A stretch of DNA of 64,000 nt from Paenibacillus sp. OVF10 (GTDB taxonomy: Bacteria > Bacillota > Bacilli > Paenibacillales > Paenibacillaceae). Made by a program: the position numbers and the translations under genes. Below the pieces are notes generated by a model that had not been told where the DNA came from, made no database searches, and saw only the letters and a list, made by a program, of their open reading frames with translations. Positions 44,901 to 53,253 of this stretch are shown here, piece by piece. The DNA is taken from positions 5,022,001 through 5,086,000 of the forward strand of contig CP094668.1 in the NCBI GenBank assembly GCA_022836915.1, in the 5' to 3' direction. Position 1 is the stretch's first letter. Each line of letters begins with the position of its first letter.

Positions 44901-45353
44901 TTAGGATACCTGTAATCCGGCAGCAGCGAAGCGTTTGCCAAAGTCACGGCATGTTTCCTTCTCCTGCTCAAGCGGACTGTATTCAATTTTCAACATCTCT
45001 GGAGATACCTCCGCCCCACGCTCTTGCAGCTTGGCAGCCGCGAGATCAACTGCACCGCAGAACTGCTCATACGAGGTGTCACCACTACCAAACACCGCAG
45101 CTCTCTTACCACTCAGGTCCAGCTCATCCAGCTCCTCATAGAAATCAAGGAATTCATCTGGCAACTCCCCGTCTCCCCAGGTGTACACACCGATCATGAA
45201 TCCGTCATAGTCCAATACATCAGATGCATTACAATCCGTTACGGATTTCAGGTCTGCCTCGTGGCCTCCCTGTGTAATTCCTTCCACAATCAGTTCTGCA
45301 ATTTCTTCTGTATTTCCTGTCATGCTCGCATAAGCCACTAACAATTTAGCCAT
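44901..45353 (-). CDS. Flavodoxin
   Basis: 150 residues, ATG 45353 with GTGAGGG upstream. The FMN phosphate loop SMTGNTEEIA (residues 10-19), the 60s loop GVYTWGDGELPDEF and the 90s loop FGSGDTSYEQFCGA are all present: a short-chain flavodoxin. It replaces ferredoxin as a low-potential electron carrier when iron is scarce, in line with the Fur box 83 bases upstream. First gene of the operon. Confidence 0.93.
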   Translation of the reverse strand: MAKLLVAYASMTGNTEEIAELIVEGITQGGHEADLKSVTDCNASDVLDYDGFMIGVYTWGDGELPDEFLDFYEELDELDLSGKRAAVFGSGDTSYEQFCGAVDLAAAKLQERGAEVSPEMLKIEYSPLEQEKETCRDFGKRFAAAGLQVS

Positions 45354-45435
45354 CTATTTTTCCCTCACTTTAATTTGATCATGTTATATTCTCTCTATGA
45401 AGAAAGAATGAATTTTGGATTAACAAAATCATATG

Positions 45436-45450
45436 TGATAATGATTATCA
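45436..45450. promoter_or_regulatory. Perfect Fur box upstream of flavodoxin
   Basis: TGATAATGATTATCA, a perfect 7-1-7 dyad; the extended GATAATGATTATCATTGTC matches the classical 19-base Fur box at 17 of 19 positions. It is 83 bases upstream of the flavodoxin start. The remaining gap to 45648 holds no gene. Confidence 0.85.
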
Positions 45451-45647
45451 TTGTCAAATTAATTTTTTGGTTATCTTTGTTTTTCAGTATATGGCACACC
45501 TTGGATTTCAACACAGCTAAAATACCTCACCCTTTTAAGGTCAGATGTAATACCTTCCTCCAATGATCCCGTCCCCCAACTGGCGTACAAGCCCTTTTTT
45601 GTTGTACAATAGTATCCAAATGACTTTTGAAGGATGGATAAATCATT

Positions 45648-46511
45648 ATGTACGTAGCTAAGAATTGGAAGGACTATGAAGTAATCGATACAGGAGGCGG
45701 CGAGAAACTGGAGCGTTGGGGAGATGTGATTTTACGCAGACCCGATCCACAGATTATTTGGCCCCTTGAGCAAGAAACCAATGAATGGCGGCAAGTGCAC
45801 GGTCACTATCATCGCAGCTCTTCCGGTGGCGGTAACTGGGATATGAAAAAGCCCATTCCCGAGCGCTGGACGATCGGATACGAAAACCTGAAATTCCACA
45901 TTAAACCTACCAGCTTTAAGCACACTGGCCTGTTCCCTGAACAAGCCGCCAACTGGAGCTGGATGATGGATAAAATCTCCAATGCAGGACGCCCTATTTC
46001 TGTCTTGAACCTGTTTGCCTATACAGGCGGAGCAACGGTAGCTGCAGCTTACGCAGGCGCTTCTGTTGTGCATGTGGATGCAGCTAAAGGCATGGTTCAA
46101 TGGGCCAAGGAAAATGTTCAATTATCCGGACTGGCTGATCGCCCTGTTCGTTTTATTACAGATGATGTATTCAAATTCGTACAACGGGAGCAACGGCGCG
46201 GAAATCGTTATGACGCCATTATTATGGACCCTCCTTCTTATGGCCGAGGCCCTAATGGAGAGACATGGAAACTGGAAGAGAACCTATATCCTTTCTTGAA
46301 GTCATGTATGACGATCTTGTCGGATAATCCATTATTCATGCTGGTGAACTCCTACACTACGGGCATCTCCTCCACCGTTCTGCGCAACATGTTGACCATG
46401 ACGATGTCTGCTCAGTACGGCGGTGACATTACCGCAGGTGAAATCGGTCTGCCGATCACACGCAGTGGTCTTGATCTGCCTTGTGGTATTCTGGGCCGTT
46501 GGGAGTCCTAA
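45648..46511 (+). CDS. Class I SAM-dependent rRNA methyltransferase (RlmI/K-like)
   Basis: 287 residues, ATG 45648 with GAAGGATGG upstream. SAM-binding motif NLFAYTGGATVAAAYAG (near residues 122-138), acidic VHVDAAKGMVQWAKEN, and catalytic-type MDPPSYGRG (near 190). The pattern is that of the RlmI/RlmK (YccW-like) 23S rRNA cytosine/guanine methyltransferases, without the PUA domain. The pseudouridine synthase gene follows after 2 bases, making an RNA-modification pair. Confidence 0.85.
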   Translation: MYVAKNWKDYEVIDTGGGEKLERWGDVILRRPDPQIIWPLEQETNEWRQVHGHYHRSSSGGGNWDMKKPIPERWTIGYENLKFHIKPTSFKHTGLFPEQAANWSWMMDKISNAGRPISVLNLFAYTGGATVAAAYAGASVVHVDAAKGMVQWAKENVQLSGLADRPVRFITDDVFKFVQREQRRGNRYDAIIMDPPSYGRGPNGETWKLEENLYPFLKSCMTILSDNPLFMLVNSYTTGISSTVLRNMLTMTMSAQYGGDITAGEIGLPITRSGLDLPCGILGRWES

Positions 46512-46513
46512 TC

Positions 46514-47245
46514 ATGTCAGAACATCGGCATGATCACGATGCAATTCCGATTCTGTTCGAAGACAACCATCTGTTAGGTATTACGAAGCCGGTCAATGTA
46601 CCTACCCAGGAAGATTCATCAGGTGATCCGGATTTGCTTACATTGCTGAAGCAGGATCTGAAAGAACGATACAACAAACCTGGCAATGTTTATCTCGGGT
46701 TAGTACACCGACTTGATCGTCCTGTTGGAGGGGCAATGATTTTTGCCAAGACTTCTAAAGCAGCTTCGAGATTGTCCGAGACTGTGCGGGGACGTCATTT
46801 CCGTAAAATATATGCGGCTGTTGTACATGGCAAGTTGCCTGCACAGCAGGGAACGTTAAAACACACACTCCTGAAAGATGCACGTACAAATACCGTTACT
46901 GTTGTACCTAAAGGTACAGCTGGCGGTAAGGATGCCGTTCTGGATTACCGTGTTATCGGCGAGACAGACCGTTACAGCCTCGTCCATATCGAACTGCACA
47001 CCGGCAGATCTCATCAGATTCGGGTGCAAATGAAAGAAATTGGCTGCCCTCTGTACGGGGATCAGAAGTACGGTGCAAGCGTGAATAAACCCGGGCAACA
47101 GATTGCTTTATGGTCTGCGATTGCTTCTTTTCCTCATCCAGTTACCAAGGAAGAAGTTATTCTGCAATCTTTGCCTGCAAGAGAATTCCCCTGGGCAGAA
47201 TGGCCAGCTGCTGTGTACCAAAAAGCTTTTGGACAACCTCAATAA
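46514..47245 (+). CDS. RluD-family pseudouridine synthase
   Basis: 243 residues, ATG 46514. Catalytic motif G-L-V-H-R-L-D-R-P-V-G-G (near residue 62, the Asp is the nucleophile), FRKIYAAVVHG, HTGRSHQIRVQM and YGDQKYGA. No S4 domain, so it is the short RluA/RluD type. It converts a uridine in rRNA or tRNA to pseudouridine. Expressed with the methyltransferase; terminated at 47354. Confidence 0.9.
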   Translation: MSEHRHDHDAIPILFEDNHLLGITKPVNVPTQEDSSGDPDLLTLLKQDLKERYNKPGNVYLGLVHRLDRPVGGAMIFAKTSKAASRLSETVRGRHFRKIYAAVVHGKLPAQQGTLKHTLLKDARTNTVTVVPKGTAGGKDAVLDYRVIGETDRYSLVHIELHTGRSHQIRVQMKEIGCPLYGDQKYGASVNKPGQQIALWSAIASFPHPVTKEEVILQSLPAREFPWAEWPAAVYQKAFGQPQ

Positions 47246-47353
47246 ATACGTGTTCAAAAAGACTGGTTTTCAGTAACGAGAAGATGGGATCACAAGCATT
47301 TTTATCGAACAACCTCTATAAATGCACAGGATCAGGTTAGATCTGTCCATATC

Positions 47354-47394
47354 ACGTGTCGTTCAGATTCTGTATCTGAACGACACGTTTTTTC
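47354..47394 (+). terminator. Strong terminator
   Basis: ACGTGTCGTTCAGAT-TCTGT-ATCTGAACGACACGT, a perfect 15-base-pair stem, followed by T6. Confidence 0.9.
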
Positions 47395-47435
47395 ATATTT
47401 TCAGCTATATACCTAAGATACAGAAAGGAGACATC

Positions 47436-47783
47436 ATGATGACCCCGTTTACCAAACAAGTCGTTGCGATCATCGCGGCGATTCCCGAAGGTAAAGTGAT
47501 GACGTACGGTCAGATTGCAGCCCATGCCGGAAGTCCAAGAGCCGCGAGACAAGTCGTACGTATTCTGCACTCGATGAGCCGCAAGGAACGTCTGCCCTGG
47601 CACCGTGTCGTCAACGCAAAAGGCGAAATCTCCATACCGGACGAACACTCGCGCATGATGCAGGAAACAGAACTGATTAGCGAAGGTGTGGAGTTTCAGC
47701 TGAACGGAACCATTAATCTTAAACGGTTCGGACATGAGCCCGATCCTGTATTTCTTATTGATCCAACGATCCAGCCCGAATAA
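47436..47783 (+). CDS. Alkyltransferase-like protein (MGMT family, ATL)
   Basis: 115 residues, ATG 47436 with AAAGGAG. DNA-binding domain of O6-methylguanine methyltransferase: KVMTYGQIAAHAGSPRAARQVV, with the active-site motif changed from PCHR to P-W-H-R-V. The acceptor cysteine is replaced by Trp, so it cannot accept the methyl group. Proteins of this kind bind O6-alkylguanine and hand it to nucleotide excision repair. Single gene. Confidence 0.92.
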   Translation: MMTPFTKQVVAIIAAIPEGKVMTYGQIAAHAGSPRAARQVVRILHSMSRKERLPWHRVVNAKGEISIPDEHSRMMQETELISEGVEFQLNGTINLKRFGHEPDPVFLIDPTIQPE

Positions 47784-47803
47784 TAAGATTAATTGCGCAC
47801 ACC

Positions 47804-47862
47804 AAAAAAAGAGAACTCAGGCAGTTAGGGTTACCCCTTCGACTGCTAGAGTTCTCTTTTTT
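47804..47862. terminator. Bidirectional terminator
   Basis: AAAAAAGAGAACTC and GAGTTCTCTTTTTT pair over an imperfect inner stem, between the ATL gene and the convergent efflux gene. Confidence 0.85.
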
Positions 47863-47880
47863 GGTTTTATCTGATATTCG

Positions 47881-49392
47881 TTATGCTGTAGCCGTCGCTT
47901 TTTCCTGTTCTACAGTAACAGGCTCAACAGCTGGTTTTGTTTTCCGAATAAAGAACGCCATGATCAAAGCAACCACGGTCATTCCGGTAGCCACGATGAA
48001 TGCATAGTTAACACCGTAAATTGTTGCATCTGCGGTAGCAGCTAACATCGCTGTCTTATTATTAGGGTCAACTTGGCCCGCAGCCACTGCATCCGCCAGA
48101 TGTGTTTTGAGCTTGCTACTCATGATGGTAACGAGAATCGCTGTACCGATCGCACCGGCAACTGTACGCAATGTGTTGGACATCGCGGTACCATGCGCGT
48201 TCAGACGCTGAGGCAGTTGATTCAGACCTGCTGTTTGGATCGGCATCATCAGCATCGACATACCGAACATACGAGCCGTATATATAAACATCATGTAGCC
48301 GTACGTAGTATCGATTGCCAGGCGACTAAGTCCCCAAGTAGTAATTGCCGTAATGGCAAGACCTGCAACCGATAGCCAGCGTGCGCCCACTTTATCAAAT
48401 ATGCGACCTGTAATTGGAGACATAATCCCCATCAATATCGCACCAGGCATCATCAGAAGTCCTGATTCAATTGGTGAGAATCCACGAATGTTTTGCAAGA
48501 AAATAGGGAGCAGGATCATACCTGCAAACATCGCCATTGTCACGAGCATATTGATAATTGTGGTTAATGTATACATGTTGTACTTGAAAATACGGAACTC
48601 AAGGAGCGGATGATCTGTTGTCAGTTGACGAATAACGAACAGAATTAGGGATATCGCACCTACGACGAGACATCCAATGACAATTGCACTGCCCCATCCA
48701 TCGGTACCCGCATCACTAAATCCGTAGAGCAAACTACCAAAACCAAGTGTAGATAAAATAACGCCTGGATAATCCAGTTTAGGTCTGGACTGACGTGTTA
48801 CGTTTTTGACAAAAGCAATACCAATTGCCGTTGCAATAATAGAGAATGGCAAGATGATGTAGAACAACAATCTCCAGGAATAATGCTCAACCACATAACC
48901 TGAAAGTGTAGGCCCAATCGCAGGAGCCAGAATCATCGCGATCCCCATGGTTCCCATGGCCTGACCACGTTTCTCAATCGGGAAGATGGTCAGGAATACA
49001 ACGGTCATCAGAGGCATCAGGATACCTGCACCTGCCGCTTGAATGACACGACCTACCATCAGAATGGTGAAGGTTGGACTAAGACCACAGACTAATGTAC
49101 CTATGGTAAATAGAGTCATGGCTGTAATAAAAATTTGACGCGTTGAGAATTTGGCAATCAGATATGCCGTAACCGGAATCAGAACACCGTTGACGAGCAT
49201 ATAACCCGTAGTTAACCATTGGGCTTTGTTTGCATTGATCGCGAGGTCTTCCATGATTTTAGGAAGCGCTACGTTCATCAGGGTTTGGTTCAGGAATGCC
49301 ACAAAGGCACCAATTAACAATGCCGCTACAATCGGGCCTTTCTTGATGTTGTCCATCGCTGAGGATGGAGCTGCAGCAGTAGTCGTACTCAT
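47881..49392 (-). CDS. DHA2-family MFS multidrug transporter (EmrB/QacA type)
   Basis: 503 residues with about fourteen membrane segments. MFS motif D1/A-like MNVALPKIMEDLAINANKAQW near the start, motif C in APAIGPTLSGYVVEHYSWR (near residue 155), and INMLVTMAMFAGMILLPIFL. It exports drugs with proton antiport. The start overlaps the MarR stop by 4 bases (ATGA), a classic regulator-pump pair. Confidence 0.92.
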   Translation of the reverse strand: MSTTTAAAPSSAMDNIKKGPIVAALLIGAFVAFLNQTLMNVALPKIMEDLAINANKAQWLTTGYMLVNGVLIPVTAYLIAKFSTRQIFITAMTLFTIGTLVCGLSPTFTILMVGRVIQAAGAGILMPLMTVVFLTIFPIEKRGQAMGTMGIAMILAPAIGPTLSGYVVEHYSWRLLFYIILPFSIIATAIGIAFVKNVTRQSRPKLDYPGVILSTLGFGSLLYGFSDAGTDGWGSAIVIGCLVVGAISLILFVIRQLTTDHPLLEFRIFKYNMYTLTTIINMLVTMAMFAGMILLPIFLQNIRGFSPIESGLLMMPGAILMGIMSPITGRIFDKVGARWLSVAGLAITAITTWGLSRLAIDTTYGYMMFIYTARMFGMSMLMMPIQTAGLNQLPQRLNAHGTAMSNTLRTVAGAIGTAILVTIMSSKLKTHLADAVAAGQVDPNNKTAMLAATADATIYGVNYAFIVATGMTVVALIMAFFIRKTKPAVEPVTVEQEKATATA

Positions 49393-49835
49393 ATGTTGTT
49401 CATCTCTCTTCCTTCTAACTTTTCAATCATTTGACTATGAATTCTAAGTAGGTGCTCAAGGTCTTCCTTCGATATATCCAGAATGGGTGACACTCTTTCC
49501 ATCCACAAATGGTGCGTTTCCTGTTGGGCCTGTTCCCCTTTGTCCGTAATCTGAAGCTTAACGGATCGGCGGTCAGCATCTGAACGTGTCCGAACGATAT
49601 ACTCGCCTTTGACCAGTCGCTCCACAACAGCGCTCATGGAACTGCTGCCCATATGGCATAGCTCAGCCACTTCATTGATGCCAATGGAAGGACGCTCCCT
49701 CAGAATGGATAACACCATAAACTGGATCGAAGTCAGCTCGATCTCCTTGTTTTCATTCCAAAATGCTCGAAAAAGCATTTGATTCACTTGGCGGAACGAA
49801 TTAATAATATAGAATACTTCATACGTATCAGTCAT
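49389..49835 (-). CDS. MarR-family regulator of the efflux gene
   Basis: 148 residues. Winged helix: IGINEVAELCHMGSSSMSAV, then VERLVKGEYIVRTRSDADRR (the wing) at about residues 55-100, with dimer helices at both ends. It precedes and overlaps the efflux gene. A perfect 20-base palindrome 29 bases upstream is the probable operator, so it represses its own operon until a ligand binds. Confidence 0.92.
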   Translation of the reverse strand: MTDTYEVFYIINSFRQVNQMLFRAFWNENKEIELTSIQFMVLSILRERPSIGINEVAELCHMGSSSMSAVVERLVKGEYIVRTRSDADRRSVKLQITDKGEQAQQETHHLWMERVSPILDISKEDLEHLLRIHSQMIEKLEGREMNNI

Positions 49836-49863
49836 TGATTCACCCTTTTACTTTTGGAATATA

Positions 49864-49883
49864 ATATTTCGTACACGAAATAT
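49864..49883. promoter_or_regulatory. Palindromic MarR operator
   Basis: ATATTTCGT-AC-ACGAAATAT, 9-base perfect arms, centred about 38 bases upstream of the MarR start codon. Size and position fit a MarR dimer site. Confidence 0.75.
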
Positions 49884-50041
49884 CAGGGGAACAATTATTT
49901 ATTATAACAAAAATACTTACATAGTCAACTCTTTACATATGAATTCGCAAAAATAATATTAGGACATACTAACTGTGTTACCCCCATGCCTTTACTCAAC
50001 TAATCTGGACACAGTGTGTATCATATGTAATTTGTAAATAA

Positions 50042-50091
50042 AATAACCATAGGGCTCCTGCACGAAACGAGCAGGCACTCCTATGGTTATT
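50042..50091 (-). terminator. Terminator after the second MarR gene
   Basis: AATAACCATAGG...CCTGC/GCAGG...CCTATGGTTATT, a long stem with an A-T-rich tail, 20 bases after the MarR stop. Confidence 0.85.
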
Positions 50092-50110
50092 CAGAAGAAT
50101 CAGCATGGTC

Positions 50111-50551
50111 TCATACCGAAGTAGATAAGGCAGGCTCTTTGGTTTTGGGTGTTGTCATTTTGCCTAACAGATATACCAGCAATTGTTGATTGTGCATCGA
50201 AATGTTACTGAGAACAGAGTTCATGAATTCATTACGGATGGTGATTCCCCGCTCTGTCTCCATTCTTCCTTTCTCTGACAGAGATACCCACACAATGCGT
50301 CGATCATGATTATCCCGATTCCTGCGAATCAGATCATTCTTCTCCATCCGATCGAGCAGCATGGTTACGGCAGCTGGCGTAGTCGCCAGATAAGGAATCA
50401 GATCCGAAGGTTTCATCTTCTGATGATCTTCGAGTACCTCCAGAACAGCCAGCTGAGCCTCCGTTAATGAGGGTGCCAGCTCTTGATCCATATGCAATTT
50501 ATAATCTTTCGTTAACCTGGACCAGCACTTGGCAAAATCGGAATTATACAT
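50111..50551 (-). CDS. MarR-family transcriptional regulator
   Basis: 146 residues from ATG 50551 (AGAGGAG 9 bases upstream); the open frame to 50584 adds residues with no ribosome site. Winged helix: MKPSDLIPYLATTPAAVTML, then DRMEKNDLIRRNRDNHDRRI (wing). No obvious target next to it, as its neighbours are transcribed from other promoters. Ligand unknown. Confidence 0.88.
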   Translation of the reverse strand: MYNSDFAKCWSRLTKDYKLHMDQELAPSLTEAQLAVLEVLEDHQKMKPSDLIPYLATTPAAVTMLLDRMEKNDLIRRNRDNHDRRIVWVSLSEKGRMETERGITIRNEFMNSVLSNISMHNQQLLVYLLGKMTTPKTKEPALSTSV

Positions 50552-50717
50552 CTTCCATCGCTCCTCTCTGCAACCGGTTATCACTTCACCTGCTTAAGTT
50601 TTCGCGCTCCAAAGCCGCATTCCTGCTGCTTTTTTCAATTTCCTAGCGATCGACCGTAATCGACGAAGGTTGTTAAACTTCGCATGGATGACCTCTTCTA
50701 ATCCGCCTTCGAACAAC

Positions 50718-50765
50718 AAAAAAAGACTCTTCGCATGACAGGATTAGCTGTTCCGCGAAAAGTCT
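50718..50765 (-). terminator. Terminator after parC
   Basis: On minus, AGACTTTTCGC pairs with GCGAAGAGTCT (one mismatch), followed by T7; 14 bases after the parC stop. Confidence 0.8.
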
Positions 50766-50778
50766 CGTTTGTTTGTTT

Positions 50779-53241
50779 TTATGAAGATGATGCTGGTTGA
50801 TTCTCATTGAAGTCCCTCAGAAGTTCAACGATCTCGTCCTGTTTATCCACAGGAACAATCAGTTTGCCAATATGTTTGCGCTCAGTAATCGGAACACCTT
50901 CCGAAGAGATCTGATGCACTTGGCCTTCCTTGGTCACTACAGTGATCTTACGTTGCTCTTTGCAATAAAACGCTCCAACAATACGGCTGCCATTCGGTTT
51001 CACACGTTTGCCTTCTTTGAACTCGAATGTGGCAAGCCCCTTGCCTCCACGGCTCTGGACAGCATAATCCAGGAGTAATGAACGTTTACCATATCCCAGA
51101 TCGGACAACACGGCAACTTCACCTTCATCTCCTTCTACCCATAGAGCGGATACAACTTCATCTGTATCTCTCAACTGAATACCACGAACACCACCGGATA
51201 CACGCCCCATTGGATTGACCTCATCCTCTCGGAAACGAATCGCCATGGCTTCTTTTGTAATCAGCATAATATCTTGAGCGCCTGTACTTAGATGTACAGA
51301 TAACACTTCATCGTCCTTGCCCACTTTACAAGCCGCAACTGCACCGGAACGCTTGGTAACGTAATCCTTCAGCTCCGTTCGTTTCACCTGTCCTCTTCGC
51401 GTAACGAAGACCAGACTGTGATTTGGCTCTTCAAAGGATTTCACAGCAAGCACACTTGCAATACGGTCATCTTTCGCAAGGGGAATCACATTCACAATGG
51501 CCGTGCCTGGATCTTTCCACTTGAATTCAGGTACCTGATGAACAGGTAACAAGAAATACTGACCTTTCCTCGTAAAGACAAGCAAGTTCTCAAGTGTGTT
51601 TACTTCCAGAACCTGAGCGATATAATCGCCATCTTTTACTCCACTTCCGCTCCGTTCACCACCAGAACGTGTAAAGGACTGCATGCCTGTACGTTTCACA
51701 TATCCCTCTTTGGATAACGTAACAAATACATCTTCCGCATTGACAAGCACTTCGAGATTAACCTTGAGTTCTTCCACTTCACCCTGGATCGCGGAACGAC
51801 GGTCTATGCCGTATTTCTCACGAATCTCCATCAATTCTTTGCGGATGACTCCGATGAGCTTACGGTCACTATCCAGAATGGATTGTAGTTGTGCAATCTT
51901 CTTCATCAGTTCACCGAGTTCCTTCTCCAGAGAATTGATCTCCAGATTAGTCAAACGGTACAATTGCAAAGTAAGGATGGAATCCGCTTGGCGTTCCGTG
52001 AATCCAAACATCCACATCAGGTTATTTTGAGCATCTTGACGGTTCTTCGACGCTTTGATGGCTGCAATGACCTCATCAAGGATGTTAAGTGCTTTTACCA
52101 AGCCCTCGAGCACATGCGCACGGTCTTGCGCCTTCTCCAGCTCAAACCGGGTACGGAATGTTACAACTTCCCGCTGATGGGCAATGTAAGCCTCGAGGAT
52201 CGATTTCAATCCTAATTGGTGAGGTGCTTTATTCACAATCGCCACCATATTGAAATTATAGGTGACCTGCAGGTCGGTTTTCTTCAGCAAATAAGCCAAA
52301 ATACCTTGTGCGTCCGCTTCTTTTTTCAGCTCAACCACGATTCGCAGACCTTCACGTCCACTCTCATCACGCACTTCGGCAATACCTTCAACCTTCTTCT
52401 CAAGTCGGATGTTCTCCATCGCTGTAACCAGACGAGACTTCACGACCTGATAAGGGATCTCGGTAATGACGATTTGCTGTTTGCCACCGCGCATGTTTTC
52501 AATCTCGGTTTTGGAGCGGATATAGATCCGTCCTTTACCTGTGCGATAGGCATCCAGAATGCCGTCACCGCCCATAATCAATCCGCCTGTTGGAAAGTCA
52601 GGACCCTTCATAAACATCATGATCTCGTCCAGCTCAATCGACGGTTTCTCCATCACAGCGATGGAAGCATCAATGACCTCACGCAGATTATGTGTAGGAA
52701 TCTCGGTTGCAAAGCCCGAGGAAATACCGCTGACGCCATTAACCAGCAAGTTCGGATAACGGGATGGCAATACAACCGGTTCTTTGGCCGTATTATCAAA
52801 ATTATCCTTAAACAGCACCGTCCGTTTCTCGATATCGCGAAGCATCTCCATTGCGATGGGCGACAAACGGGCCTCCGTATACCGCATCGCCGCTGCCGGG
52901 TCATCATCCTGTGATCCCCAGTTACCATGACCGTCCACGAGCATATGGCCCATTTTCCAAGGCTGAGCCATCCGCACCATACCCTCATAGATGGAGGAGT
53001 CACCATGTGGATGATAATTACCCATTACGTCCCCAACGGTTTTGGCAGACTTGCGGTAAGTCTTGTCAGGCGTATTACCTGAATCGTACATGGCGTACAG
53101 AATACGCCGTTGTACTGGCTTCAACCCATCCCGGACATCCGGAATGGCTCGATCCTGAATAATATATTTGGAGTAGCGACCGAAACGGTCCCCAACGACC
53201 TCTTCGAGAAAGGCCGGCATAAATTGTTCTGATGGACTCAT
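50779..53241 (-). CDS. parC: DNA topoisomerase IV subunit A
   Basis: 820 residues from ATG 53241 (AAGGTG upstream; the GTG at 53250 overlaps this site). Type IIA breakage-reunion subunit: DRAIPDVRDGLKPVQRRILY (near residue 35), quinolone-resistance region HPHGDSSIYEGMVRM with the usual Ser and Glu, catalytic Tyr in MRYTEARLSP (near 120), and a six-bladed C-terminal domain with a GyrA-box-like QSRGGKG. The DKTYRKSA segment and the parE-parC order favour topoisomerase IV over gyrase. It decatenates sister chromosomes. Lies 12 bases after parE. Confidence 0.93.
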   Translation of the reverse strand: MSPSEQFMPAFLEEVVGDRFGRYSKYIIQDRAIPDVRDGLKPVQRRILYAMYDSGNTPDKTYRKSAKTVGDVMGNYHPHGDSSIYEGMVRMAQPWKMGHMLVDGHGNWGSQDDDPAAAMRYTEARLSPIAMEMLRDIEKRTVLFKDNFDNTAKEPVVLPSRYPNLLVNGVSGISSGFATEIPTHNLREVIDASIAVMEKPSIELDEIMMFMKGPDFPTGGLIMGGDGILDAYRTGKGRIYIRSKTEIENMRGGKQQIVITEIPYQVVKSRLVTAMENIRLEKKVEGIAEVRDESGREGLRIVVELKKEADAQGILAYLLKKTDLQVTYNFNMVAIVNKAPHQLGLKSILEAYIAHQREVVTFRTRFELEKAQDRAHVLEGLVKALNILDEVIAAIKASKNRQDAQNNLMWMFGFTERQADSILTLQLYRLTNLEINSLEKELGELMKKIAQLQSILDSDRKLIGVIRKELMEIREKYGIDRRSAIQGEVEELKVNLEVLVNAEDVFVTLSKEGYVKRTGMQSFTRSGGERSGSGVKDGDYIAQVLEVNTLENLLVFTRKGQYFLLPVHQVPEFKWKDPGTAIVNVIPLAKDDRIASVLAVKSFEEPNHSLVFVTRRGQVKRTELKDYVTKRSGAVAACKVGKDDEVLSVHLSTGAQDIMLITKEAMAIRFREDEVNPMGRVSGGVRGIQLRDTDEVVSALWVEGDEGEVAVLSDLGYGKRSLLLDYAVQSRGGKGLATFEFKEGKRVKPNGSRIVGAFYCKEQRKITVVTKEGQVHQISSEGVPITERKHIGKLIVPVDKQDEIVELLRDFNENQPASSS

Positions 53242-53253
53242 TCCAAGCACCTT

